Shown: positions 7,465 to 15,504 of the stretch, in pieces
Numbering within the stretch: the stretch's first letter is position 1
How the letters are laid out: every line of letters begins with the position of its first letter
Assembly (NCBI GenBank): GCA_020832305.1
Contig: JAFIEV010000087.1
Span: 1-64,000, forward strand
Length of the DNA: 64,000 nt
Reading direction: 5' to 3'
Source of the DNA: Cyclobacteriaceae bacterium
GTDB lineage: Bacteria; Bacteroidota; Bacteroidia; Cytophagales; Cyclobacteriaceae
The notes under the pieces: generated by a model
The model's database searches: none
Told to the model about the DNA's origin: nothing
The model's input: the letters and a program-made list of their open reading frames with translations, nothing else
Translations under genes and position numbers: made by a program

Positions 7465-7982
7465 CGCAGCGTAACGCGTGCCTCCCCGATGTTTGATGAC
7501 TTCCATTCTTCAAACTTTAAAGATAAAGCAGGGTCTGTGACCCGGTGTTGACAGGAAAATGTTCAACCTGGCTATGGTTGGCATTTCTGTGGTTTGTGTC
7601 TTATTGAAACGCTTGTATGTATCTGAAAATAATTAATTAAAACCTATAAGGTTGGAAAAATATTATAGGTTGAACCTGCATTTTAAAGGACTTTGGCTAC
7701 CGGCAGGTGACAGAGGCAGGTGACGGGGCGCATGAAGAATTATCGCTGGAGGTAATTTCACAAACCGAAGGCTATATGTATATTTATACGGTCCCGAATT
7801 CAAACGGAATTCGGGAAAGATTTGATCCCGTTTGGGAAAACGGGATCGACGATATCACCATCACCCAAACCCACTCGCAGATACTGGCAGTCTACGACTA
7901 CTACCCCTTTGGCATGGCATGGAACAACCCACTGAATCAATTGGATGTGCCGGTGAATAAGTACCTCTACCAGGGGAAAGAA
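7447..7982 (+). repeat. Rhs cassette direct repeat, copy D
   Basis: Full-length repeat unit with the GGGTC-TGT-GACCC hairpin at 7531-7543. The central palindrome at 7641-7671 has a decayed right arm (AATATTATAGGTT), and the double palindrome lies at 7793-7847. Its left end interrupts a recognisable Rhs frame, which shows where the repeat block joins the parent gene. Confidence 0.88.
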
Positions 7983-8822
7983 TGGGAAACAGACCTTGAT
8001 TTAAATACCTATGACTTCAATGCAAGGATGTATATGCTTTACCTGGGGAGAACTTTTCAGTTGGATCCTTTGGCTGAAGTGTATTACTCTTTTAGCCCAT
8101 ATAGCTGGGTAGCTAATAATCCATTACTATTTACGGATCCTACCGGAATGTGGATTGACTGGTCAGTGTTGCAAGGCAAAGAAAACAGAGAAAATAGAAG
8201 AGAATACAGGAAAGCATTTAGGGAAATTAAGAATAGTGGTGAAACTGGAAAAGCTGCTGTTAAATTTCTTAAAAGCAAAGAGTCTCGCAAGATCCAATTG
8301 ACTGCTAATTAATCAACAAAACCTGGTAGTTTTAATGGTAATTTGAATTTGGGTGGAACTGGTGCAGGGACACTTCCCGGTTTTGGTGAAAATGAAATCG
8401 GAGGAATTATCAATGTTGATGTATCTTCAGTTTTAAATTTTTATGAGTTAAATAATATCACTGATGTATTGTTAGAGGAAGTTATGCATGCTGCCATACA
8501 TTCCATGGAGGCTTTGGCAATGGGAGGAATCCAAAATGTGGATATTCCAAGAGGAAATGATGAGTTTACTGCCAAATCAATTGTTGGGCAAGTTGAAAAA
8601 GAAATTGGTAGAGAAATAACTCAGTTTACTCCCGAAGAAATTGCAAGAACATTTGGTAGAAGTGCTTTTGAAAGGGGAAGTACAGATGGCTATCATCAAA
8701 AGATGAAGGAATGGCAAAATGCGCAAACAGGCAGCTATAAAAGCGCAAAAACAAATAGTAATATACCTTCTTTATTTACCAAATTTGTCCAAAAACAAAC
8801 TATTAACAGAAAAAGGAAATGA
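7707..8822 (+). pseudogene. Rhs C-terminal cassette 4, peptidase-like tip split by an in-frame stop
   Basis: The core ([39 protein letters not shown]) reads into a unique tip, stops at TAA 8310-8312, and continues in the same frame to 8822 (from STKPGSFNGN on). One nonsense change therefore breaks an otherwise intact frame of about 371 residues. The part after the stop has LLEEVMHAAIH followed by NDEFTAKSIVGQ, resembling Rhs tips with an EExxHA motif and a later acidic ExxAK segment; a metallopeptidase-like or related hydrolase tip is a guess. The downstream lipoprotein gene overlaps the stop (ATGA). Confidence 0.75.
7793..7847 (+). repeat. In-frame double palindrome in Rhs core (copy D)
   Basis: The 9-bp (7793-7815) and 10-bp (7824-7847) stems are unchanged from copies A and B, although neighbouring positions differ among the copies. 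Confidence 0.85.
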
Positions 8823-8947
8823 ACAGAGTAATTGCTTTATTGATAGTTATACTAATTGGTTGCAACAAGAAAACCTATACATATAAAGACGTAAAATATA
8901 GTGTTTATACTGAAAAATTACCAAACACAAGAATTATGCATCATTAA
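8819..8947 (+). CDS. Short lipoprotein, probably a truncated immunity protein of cassette 4
   Basis: ATG overlaps the toxin stop (ATGA) and encodes 42 residues: a lipoprotein signal (LLIVILIGCNKK, Cys15) and a short tail ending RIMHH. Block X follows six bases later. The other putative immunity proteins are 110-229 residues long, so the gene is probably cut off by the block X join. The frame is too short for gene finders but has the expected place and signal peptide. Confidence 0.5.
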   Translation: MNRVIALLIVILIGCNKKTYTYKDVKYSVYTEKLPNTRIMHH

Positions 8948-8952
8948 ATTAT

Positions 8953-9055
8953 CCTCATGCGTTTTTGTAAAGCCTGCGATCAAGAAACATAGTTGTAAGT
9001 GATAAATAATCAAGAATCATTTGCCTCCTAATCACATCACTGATTACGAATGAAT
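8953..9055. repeat. Intergenic block X, copy 3 (5' part only)
   Basis: CCTCATGCGTTTTTGTAAAGC and the following AAGAAACATAGTTGTAAGTGATAA match the starts of the blocks at 2127 and 6579, with more differences. Similarity fades before the Rpn-family gene. Confidence 0.55.
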
Positions 9056-9133
9056 CTTTATTTTATGGTTTATTAACTTGTGAATTTAATCGATAATTTG
9101 TTAGTTGCATATCTTTTTATAACTCAAAACTTT

Positions 9134-9976
9134 ATGAGGTCCAGATATATCAACCCTTTCACCGATTTCGGTTTTAAAAAGATTTTTGGTTCAACCAATG
9201 CCAAAGAGATCCTGATAGATTTCCTAAACCAGGTACTCGGCGGTGAAGAAGAAATACAAGACCTCACGTACCACAATCTTGAAAAACTGGGAAATTCTAA
9301 GAGTGACCGGAGTTCTATTTTTGATATTTACTGCACCAATAATAAAGGTGAACGATTCATCATCGAATTGCAAAACGCTTCCCAGCGATGGCTCAAAGAC
9401 AGAAGTATCTTTTACGCTACCTATGCTATTCAGGAACAATCAGTAAAAGGAAAAAGCTGGGATTACGAACTCAAAGCCACCTATACCATCGTAATTATGA
9501 ACTTTCCACTTATGGATGGGGATCCACGATACCATAAAGTCGTAAAATTGATGGATACCCATACCCATAAGGTATTTTTCGACAAACTCTGTTTTGTATA
9601 TTTGGAAATTCCGAATTTTGCTCTAGAACTCGATGAACTTAACAATGATTTTGATCGTTGGATATATGTACTGAAACACATGCACCGATTGCAGGATTTA
9701 CCTGATGCATTGAAAAGTAAAATTTTTAAAAAAGTATTTGAAATTGCAGAAATTGCTAATCTAACGAGAGAGGAAATGAAAACCTATAATAAAAGTCAAA
9801 AAGCCAGTTGGGATAATTATGCACTACTGGAATCTGCAAAGATGGAAGGTAGAGAAGAAGTCATGACAACAATGGTTATCAAGCTATTTAAAGCAGGTGT
9901 AAGTCTTGACAAGATTTCCGAAGCCTCAGGACTTTCGATGGATGAATTAAAAATAATACTAGACAAAAACACCTGA
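9134..9976 (+). CDS. Rpn-family recombination-promoting nuclease / PD-(D/E)XK transposase-like protein
   Basis: The 280-residue protein begins MRSRYINPFTDFGFKKIFG, the typical opening of the Rpn (PDDEXK_2) family. The nuclease core follows: E15-like acidic positions, FDIYC at about 65 and FIIELQ at about 77, forming the D...ExQ active site. The C-terminal part is helical and ends in a short DKISEASGLSMDELKIIL motif common to this family. Rpn proteins cut DNA and promote RecA-independent recombination. I chose ATG 9134 because the family consensus starts there; a GTG at 9080 would add 18 unlike residues. Position beside the repeat array suggests a link with its rearrangements, but no direct evidence is visible. 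Confidence 0.85.
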   Translation: MRSRYINPFTDFGFKKIFGSTNAKEILIDFLNQVLGGEEEIQDLTYHNLEKLGNSKSDRSSIFDIYCTNNKGERFIIELQNASQRWLKDRSIFYATYAIQEQSVKGKSWDYELKATYTIVIMNFPLMDGDPRYHKVVKLMDTHTHKVFFDKLCFVYLEIPNFALELDELNNDFDRWIYVLKHMHRLQDLPDALKSKIFKKVFEIAEIANLTREEMKTYNKSQKASWDNYALLESAKMEGREEVMTTMVIKLFKAGVSLDKISEASGLSMDELKIILDKNT

Positions 9977-10164
9977 TCACTTGCGTTGGTCCTGAGCTGG
10001 TGCGTACGTACCTATATCGTCCTCGATACTATACCAAGTGTTCGGATTTTATTTTCCTCTCTAAAGGCAGGGGAGAAAGTTCCCATGCAGAGACCGGTTG
10101 CCAACCCTTTGAGCTTTCACGCCCAACTGCATGTCTGCGACTTTTGCATTTACAATGAAAAGCA

Positions 10165-10247
10165 GGGTCTGTGACCCGATCTTGCCGGAGGAGGAAAATA
10201 TTCCCTGTAGTCCTCGCTTCCTCCAAAGGCGTGCAGGTATGACGAGG
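10165..10247. repeat. Small palindromic repeats related to those in the Rhs array
   Basis: The GGGTC-TGT-GACCC hairpin and, 35 bp later, CCTCG...CGAGG around CTCCAAAGGCGTGCAGG. Both units are found within the cassette array (2445, 4699, 7531; 1936, 4106), so they are dispersed elements rather than parts of one transcript. Confidence 0.6.
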
Positions 10248-10386
10248 GTCATTATCCCTTAATCATTAAAATTACTTCTTTCATCATTTTCCTCCCATCC
10301 CCAACACCAGAGAATGTTCATTTGCCGGTTTATGCAAGATGAAATTCATCTTTGTCAGGGCTTGTATGTCAGAATACACCGTTGGC

Positions 10387-10455
10387 TGTCAATTTGGCAC
10401 TTTTTGATTTCTTCTGTCTACAATGGTTTGAGATTTGTTTAATGCCAAATTGACA
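10387..10455. repeat. Perfect 13-bp inverted repeat
   Basis: TGTCAATTTGGCA (10387-10399) and TGCCAAATTGACA (10443-10455) are exact reverse complements separated by 43 bp. They lie about 210 bp upstream of the NEW3 gene. They could be paired operator half-sites or an insertion scar; function unknown. Confidence 0.7.
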
Positions 10456-10667
10456 ATAATCAACCCAAAATGATTGTGTATGTTGAGTCCTGTTTTGACA
10501 TATGCCTTGATTAAAACAAAAATTGTTTTTTCTGTTTCTGATCAATTTGTCAGATTTTCTTCTTTCTACCGGAAGAACGACGGTTTTCCTTTTCTTTTTT
10601 ATTACGCAAGTATCACTACGATTATTCCTGAAATGTATTTCCTATTGTTAAACATAATAAACAGTAT

Positions 10668-11813
10668 ATGAAAATGCGTACTCATTTAATCGGCCAGCTT
10701 ATACTTATGTTTTGGCTTTGCAGCGCCGGTTCTGTCAGCTTTGCAGAACATGGTGTAAAACTTTACACTCCATTTACAAAAATCTCTGTTCCCCCGGGTG
10801 AATCCATCGATTATAATATCGACGTACTCAACAATGGTGAAGAGGCACAAAAGATTGATATTGTAGTGACGGGTATACCATCGTCCTGGACTTATTCTAT
10901 AAAATCCGGAGGTTGGTCTGTGCAACAGTTGGCTGTATTGCCCGGTGAGAAAAAAACGCTCAATCTCAAGGTAGATGTGCCAATGAGGGTAAATAAAGGA
11001 AATCACAGTTTCAGGGTACTCGCGCGCAATTTCGATGAATTGCCTCTGGTAGTGAATGTATCAGAACAGGGGACTTTCAAGACTGAGTTTACTTCTGATC
11101 AGGTAAATATGCAGGGCCATGCCAAGGCAAGCTTTACTTTTTCTACCAAGCTGAAAAATATGACAGGAGAGAAGCAATTATATTCTCTTCAGGCCAATGC
11201 TCCCCGTGGCTGGGAAGTTATTTTTAAGCCCAATTACAATCAGGGAACAGCGGTGGAAGTAGAACCCAATGCTACTACCAATATTTCCATTGATGTTAAA
11301 CCTCCTTACAATGTATCGGCAGGTACCTACAAAATACCCATAAGAGCCATCAATAATGCAACCTCGGCCGAAAATGAATTGGAGGTAGTGATTACGGGTA
11401 CTTATGAAATGGAATTGACAACCCCCAGAGGTATTTTAAGTACCAGTCTTACCGCAGGCAAGGAAAAGAAAATTGAAATGCTGGTGCGTAATACCGGCTC
11501 CAGCCCATTAAGTAATATTCGTTTTGCAGCTTCTAAACCACAGAGCTGGGAGGTGAGCTTCTCCCCCGATACCCTGCGTTTGCTCGAACCCGGCGCCAGT
11601 GCTGTTGTCAATGCAAGCATCAAAGCCTATGACAAAGCAATACCTGGTGATTATGTTTCTAACATCACGGCCAATACTCCGGAGGTTTCATCGACAGCCG
11701 CTTTCAGAATATCGGTTAAAACACCCTTATTGTGGGGTTGGCTGGGCATTATGATCATTGCAGTCTCTGTCGGTTTCATTTATTTTCTGTTTCGCAAATA
11801 CGGCAGGAGGTAA
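10668..11813 (+). CDS. Exported NEW3-domain protein with C-terminal membrane anchor
   Basis: The 381-residue protein has a signal peptide (LILMFWLCSAGSVSFA), then repeated Ig-like beta domains of the NEW3/COG1470 type: YTPFTKISVPPGESIDYNIDV...WTYSI, a second copy with GWEVIFKPNY, a third with WEVSFSPDTLRLLEPGAS. A single transmembrane helix lies near residues 352-374 (WLGIMIIAVSVGFIYFLF), followed by a short basic tail (RKYGRR). The domains should face the periplasm. The gene precedes ABC-2 transporter genes by 3 nt, an arrangement known from other genomes in which the NEW3 protein is thought to assist the transporter. Substrate unknown. Start ATG 10668; ATG 10674 is an alternative. Confidence 0.85.
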   Translation: MKMRTHLIGQLILMFWLCSAGSVSFAEHGVKLYTPFTKISVPPGESIDYNIDVLNNGEEAQKIDIVVTGIPSSWTYSIKSGGWSVQQLAVLPGEKKTLNLKVDVPMRVNKGNHSFRVLARNFDELPLVVNVSEQGTFKTEFTSDQVNMQGHAKASFTFSTKLKNMTGEKQLYSLQANAPRGWEVIFKPNYNQGTAVEVEPNATTNISIDVKPPYNVSAGTYKIPIRAINNATSAENELEVVITGTYEMELTTPRGILSTSLTAGKEKKIEMLVRNTGSSPLSNIRFAASKPQSWEVSFSPDTLRLLEPGASAVVNASIKAYDKAIPGDYVSNITANTPEVSSTAAFRISVKTPLLWGWLGIMIIAVSVGFIYFLFRKYGRR

Positions 11814-11816
11814 GCA

Positions 11817-12767
11817 ATGGAAAACCATGCGATAGAAATACATGGGCTCACAAAAAAATACGGAGATTATAAGGCAGTAGACAATCTGAATTTAAGCTTG
11901 TCAAAAGGTGAGATTTTCGGATTGCTTGGCCCTAATGGGGCAGGAAAGTCTACCACCATATTAATGCTCCTGGGATTGACAGAGCCTCACGATGGCAGTT
12001 TACGTGTATTTGGAATTGATCCTGTGCGAAACCCGGTGGAGGTTAAAAAACTGGTGGGTTATCTTCCCGAAGATGTGGGTTTTTATGAAAATATGTCAGG
12101 CCTTGAGAACCTTATATATACTGCCCAGCTGAATGGCCTGGGTAAATCTGAAGCAAAGGTAAATGCTGAGGAAATTCTTAAAAGGGTTGGTTTGGAAGAA
12201 CATATCCATAAAAAAGCGGGAAAATATTCCAGGGGCATGCGACAAAGGCTCGGTTTGGCTGATGTGCTTATTAAAAAACCGCATGTCATCATACTTGATG
12301 AACCGACATTAGGGATAGATCCTTCTGGTATAAGGGAATTCCTCGAACTCATTGTAAAATTGAGTAAGGAAGAAGGTATCACGGTAATGTTTTCGTCACA
12401 TCACCTGCATCAGGTACAAAAGGTATGTGACCGTGTCGGCATCTTCGTGAAAGGCAAACTACTCGCTGTCGGTGATGTTCAAAGCCTTGCCAATCAGCTT
12501 TTTTCTGAAAACGCATATTCGGTCTCGGCCGAAATACTGCCAAACACCCTGCCTCAAGGGGTTGATGCCTTGAAGGAAGCCATCCTGGCCATAGATAATG
12601 TCATAAAAGTGGATTGCCAGGACAATCACTTCCACATCGAAAGTAGTGAAGATGTTACCGACCAGATCGCGGAAGTAATTGTAAAGCAAGGTGCAGGACT
12701 TTGTCATCTTTCCAAAAAAGATTACGGTCTTGACGATATTTATTACAAGTATTTTGAAGGAGAATAA
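11817..12767 (+). CDS. ABC transporter ATP-binding protein
   Basis: The 316-residue ATPase has Walker A GPNGAGKST near residue 39, the Q-loop region, the signature YSRGMRQRLGLADVL near 138, Walker B HVIILDEPTLGIDPSG near 159 and the H-loop FSSHHLHQV near 193. It belongs to the ABC-2 (NatA/DrrA-like) class and powers the permease encoded 3 nt downstream. The C-terminal 90 residues form an extra domain as in many ABC-2 ATPases. The three genes 10668-13778 are separated by only 3 nt each and clearly form one operon. Confidence 0.92.
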   Translation: MENHAIEIHGLTKKYGDYKAVDNLNLSLSKGEIFGLLGPNGAGKSTTILMLLGLTEPHDGSLRVFGIDPVRNPVEVKKLVGYLPEDVGFYENMSGLENLIYTAQLNGLGKSEAKVNAEEILKRVGLEEHIHKKAGKYSRGMRQRLGLADVLIKKPHVIILDEPTLGIDPSGIREFLELIVKLSKEEGITVMFSSHHLHQVQKVCDRVGIFVKGKLLAVGDVQSLANQLFSENAYSVSAEILPNTLPQGVDALKEAILAIDNVIKVDCQDNHFHIESSEDVTDQIAEVIVKQGAGLCHLSKKDYGLDDIYYKYFEGE

Positions 12768-12770
12768 GCG

Positions 12771-13778
12771 ATGGAAAATATAAACATGACGGAACGACAG
12801 TCGAAACCGACCATCCCGGATAACGAGTCAAAACCAAATCCATTTTGGATAATGGTGAAAAAGGAAATCGGAGACCATGTAACCAGCTGGCGATTTTATA
12901 TTTTGATGGGGATCATACTACTCACCTGCATCGGTGCTTTATATACAGCGCTCAGCAATGCAAAACGACTTATGGAGCCATCAGAAATGGAAAATACATT
13001 CTTTTTTCTGAACCTGTTTACCATAAGTGATGGTACATTGCCTCCATTTTTTGTTTTAGTTGGCTTTCTGGGGCCATTATTGGGCATTAGCATGGGCTTT
13101 GACGCGGTAAATTCTGAGCATAACCGAGGTACCTTGAGCCGTATATTGGCACAACCCATTCCCAGGGATTATGTCATTAATACCAAATTTACCGCTGCTT
13201 TGCTGGTTATCGCGGCCCTTATAATTGCCTTGAGTTTTACTGTGATGGGGGCAGGACTCTTTGCCCTGGGAATACCTCCGACAGTGGAAGAATTTGTTCG
13301 TATACTGGTGTTTATGCTGGTAGCCATTATTTATATCTCTTTCTGGCTGAATCTTTCGGTATTTTTTTCTGTCAGATTCAGACAACCCGCCACCTCAGCC
13401 CTTTCTTCCATAGCTGTCTGGCTGTTTTTTACGGTGTTTTATCCGCTGTTGATGAACATCGTTTCGAAAGTTTTCGCCCCGGGTCCTGCTTCCAGCCTGA
13501 AATCAGTAATTCTCTATGAAAGGCTTCAAACTTTTCTTATGCAAATTATACCGGGAGAGTTGTTCAATCTTTCGGTTTCTGCACTGCTGATTCCTACCGT
13601 TCGCAGCGTAGGTCCGCTTAGCATGGAGCAAATGGCAGGTTCTATACCCGGTCCTCTGCCACTGGGTCAGAGTGTAATTATCATATGGCCCCAGCTTACA
13701 GGAATCTTAACCCTTACACTACTCTGCTTCGTATTATCTTATATCTCATTTATGAGGCGGGAAATAAGATCGAGATAA
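12771..13778 (+). CDS. ABC-2 type transporter permease
   Basis: The 335-residue membrane protein has a polar N-terminus of about 35 residues and six predicted helices: about 43-62, 88-110 (a large loop follows), 138-165, 175-200, 208-230 and 308-328. The MGFDAVNSEHNRGTLSRILAQP segment near 110-130 is characteristic of ABC-2 permeases such as NosY/GldF-like proteins. It pairs with the upstream ATPase and the NEW3 protein. The substrate cannot be deduced from sequence. Confidence 0.9.
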   Translation: MENINMTERQSKPTIPDNESKPNPFWIMVKKEIGDHVTSWRFYILMGIILLTCIGALYTALSNAKRLMEPSEMENTFFFLNLFTISDGTLPPFFVLVGFLGPLLGISMGFDAVNSEHNRGTLSRILAQPIPRDYVINTKFTAALLVIAALIIALSFTVMGAGLFALGIPPTVEEFVRILVFMLVAIIYISFWLNLSVFFSVRFRQPATSALSSIAVWLFFTVFYPLLMNIVSKVFAPGPASSLKSVILYERLQTFLMQIIPGELFNLSVSALLIPTVRSVGPLSMEQMAGSIPGPLPLGQSVIIIWPQLTGILTLTLLCFVLSYISFMRREIRSR

Positions 13779-13792
13779 CAATAGCTGGCTTT

Positions 13793-14458
13793 ATGAATAC
13801 AAAATATGAATGGGAAGGGGGGGATGCAGACGTCATCCCCTCTTTTGTAGTGGATGATCGCGAAAAGACAGCTGCCCTGCTCCCTTTTCTGTTGGAATAT
13901 GGCATTAAACTGCATCGGGCCAGGTTAAATGCCGGAGACTATCTCTTGCACAATACCATACTGATTGAGCGAAAAACCGCTGAAGATTTTATACAATCGC
14001 TGATGAGCGGACGCTTGTTTGCCCAGTGCAGGAAATTGTTGCTAAGTAATTATCGTCCTCTTTTGTTGATAGAAGGCAATCTTTTTGGCACAGGACACAA
14101 GATTGATGAGAATGCGCTCAAAGGTGCTGTTTTGTCGATAGCTTCTGCCTGGAATATTCCCTTGATATACGCCGATAATGCAGAGGAAAGCGCCAGCCTT
14201 ATGCACCTTTTATACAATCAGGGCAAAGCCTGTGCAGCCATACCCAGGCAAACGTATTATAAACCCAGGCGCCATAAGGAAAAACGGATACAGTTTTTAC
14301 AAGGACTTCCCAATACAGGACCAGTACGGGCCGGGAGGTTGTTAACTCATTTTGGAACTATTGAAAAGGTAGTTATGGCCAATGCAAAGGCATTGACCTC
14401 CGTAGATGGCATTGGTAAAAAGGCCGCCAATAAGATCAGGGAATTTCTGAGCGGCTAA
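13793..14458 (+). CDS. XPF/ERCC4-type nuclease with helix-hairpin-helix domain
   Basis: The 221-residue protein has VVDDREK at residues 19-25, AGDYLLHNTILIERKTAEDF at 47-66, which is the complete GDX(n)ERKX3D active site of the XPF/Mus81 family, and a C-terminal tandem helix-hairpin-helix (LPNTGPVRAGRLLTHFG and VDGIGKKAANKIREF). It should cut branched DNA structures. ATG 13793 is used because the family begins here; an upstream start at 13685 would lie inside the permease gene. The gene follows the ABC permease by 14 nt and may be co-transcribed. Stand-alone ERCC4-HhH proteins are best known from archaea and eukaryotes. Confidence 0.88.
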   Translation: MNTKYEWEGGDADVIPSFVVDDREKTAALLPFLLEYGIKLHRARLNAGDYLLHNTILIERKTAEDFIQSLMSGRLFAQCRKLLLSNYRPLLLIEGNLFGTGHKIDENALKGAVLSIASAWNIPLIYADNAEESASLMHLLYNQGKACAAIPRQTYYKPRRHKEKRIQFLQGLPNTGPVRAGRLLTHFGTIEKVVMANAKALTSVDGIGKKAANKIREFLSG

Positions 14459-14570
14459 TGGTAAAGCATTTAAGTTCTTTTTCGGCCAGAAAAGACCCCT
14501 TACCCCTTCGACTTTACTTTTACAACGGTTGATTATCCAGACCAAGGGGATATCATAGTTTGGTCTAGGA

Positions 14571-15371
14571 TCAAATAGGCGTTTTAGATTTTTCTACGGT
14601 GAATTGGCCTGTAGCTGTGCTATATTTTCCAGGCAGGGTTTTGCCCGAAGCATCTGTGAGTTCCAGTTGGATGGTATAATCACCTATGGATAAACCGGAA
14701 AGGGACAAGGGTTGCCATCGGTCGATTATAAATGTTTGATTTTGGAGGCTTACCCGAACTTTATTCCCGTCAGATTTTAAAGTAGTATTTGCCACAAAAA
14801 AATCGAGCAGTACTTCTTGTTTCTCTTCATATTTACCACCGGGCAAATGGTAAAATATCATGGGTTCCGTGAGGTCTTTTGATTCGAATTTGCCATCGCC
14901 CATGATAAATTGCCGGATAACATAAGCTTCCGGGCTTCTCGATATCATGCCTTTATCATTGCATAAATAAGCCAGTGATATGTAATTCCCATCAGCAAGA
15001 TTAAAGGTTTTTTCTCTTTCACGAACAGGGCCATAGACCTTACCATTAAGAAGCAGCTGAATATGGCTGCCCTGAAAAGATTTGAATCCATCAAATTCTT
15101 TGCCGGAGCTTGTATTAAATTGAAAGTTAACGGCCTCAAAAATAAATTCTGCCTGTTGATAAAGCCGGTCTTCGTCGTAGGGCAGCATCATGTTTAATAT
15201 GGCATCTTCATATACTGAGGAGTTTTCGATATATTTCCATTCAATTGAAGCGGCATTTTCTGCCTCTTGCTTATTATTTGATCTGGTTTCGCAGGAAAAG
15301 CATAACCATGCAGCGGCTGTAATTACCGATAAAGAAATGGAAAGGTTGAGTTTTTGTTTGGAAGGGCACAT
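14571..15371 (-). CDS. Hypothetical lipoprotein
   Basis: The 266-residue protein has a lipoprotein signal (ITAAAWLCFSCETRS, Cys about 27) and a beta-rich mature part. Segments such as HIQLLLNGKVYGPVRE, YISLAYLCND and a last domain (VRVSLQNQTFIIDRWQPL...IGDYTIQLELTDASGK) resemble extracellular beta-sandwich modules. No enzyme motif seen. It is convergent with the ERCC4-type nuclease gene and about 130 nt downstream of another lipoprotein gene. I do not recognise the family. Confidence 0.65.
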   Translation of the reverse strand: MCPSKQKLNLSISLSVITAAAWLCFSCETRSNNKQEAENAASIEWKYIENSSVYEDAILNMMLPYDEDRLYQQAEFIFEAVNFQFNTSSGKEFDGFKSFQGSHIQLLLNGKVYGPVREREKTFNLADGNYISLAYLCNDKGMISRSPEAYVIRQFIMGDGKFESKDLTEPMIFYHLPGGKYEEKQEVLLDFFVANTTLKSDGNKVRVSLQNQTFIIDRWQPLSLSGLSIGDYTIQLELTDASGKTLPGKYSTATGQFTVEKSKTPI

Positions 15372-15504
15372 ATCTGGTTTTGTTTTTGGTTAAACTAGAT
15401 GACAGTTCGTCATTTCGAGGTATCAGCATTCACACAAAACAAAGTTCGATAAATATTCCTCAATATATTCTCAGAAGGCAATGAATTTCTAAAATTAAAG
15501 TTAT

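Larger units (their letters stand above)
9977..10667. other. Gene-free 690-bp stretch at the island edge
   Basis: No supported gene. It contains a GGGTC-TGT-GACCC hairpin (10165-10177) within AGCAGGGTCTGTGACCCG, as in repeat copies B-D, a shortened block Z palindrome (10212-10247), and the long-range inverted repeat at 10387-10455. The stretch marks the boundary between the Rhs island and the NEW3/ABC operon. Confidence 0.6.

Noticed and set aside
10394-10412. Possible sigma-54 promoter (TTGGCAC followed by TTT...)
   Set aside because: The -24 element looks right, but the -12 TTGCA part is missing at the required distance; the TTGGCA is better explained as an arm of the inverted repeat at 10387-10455.
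13685-13792. Upstream extension of the ERCC4 nuclease frame
   Set aside because: These 36 codons lie inside the ABC permease gene and encode nothing like the family; ATG 13793 is the better start.
14539-14566. Short inverted repeat AGACCAA/TTGGTCT between convergent genes
   Set aside because: Only 7 bp with a 14-nt loop and no T run; too weak to call a terminator.
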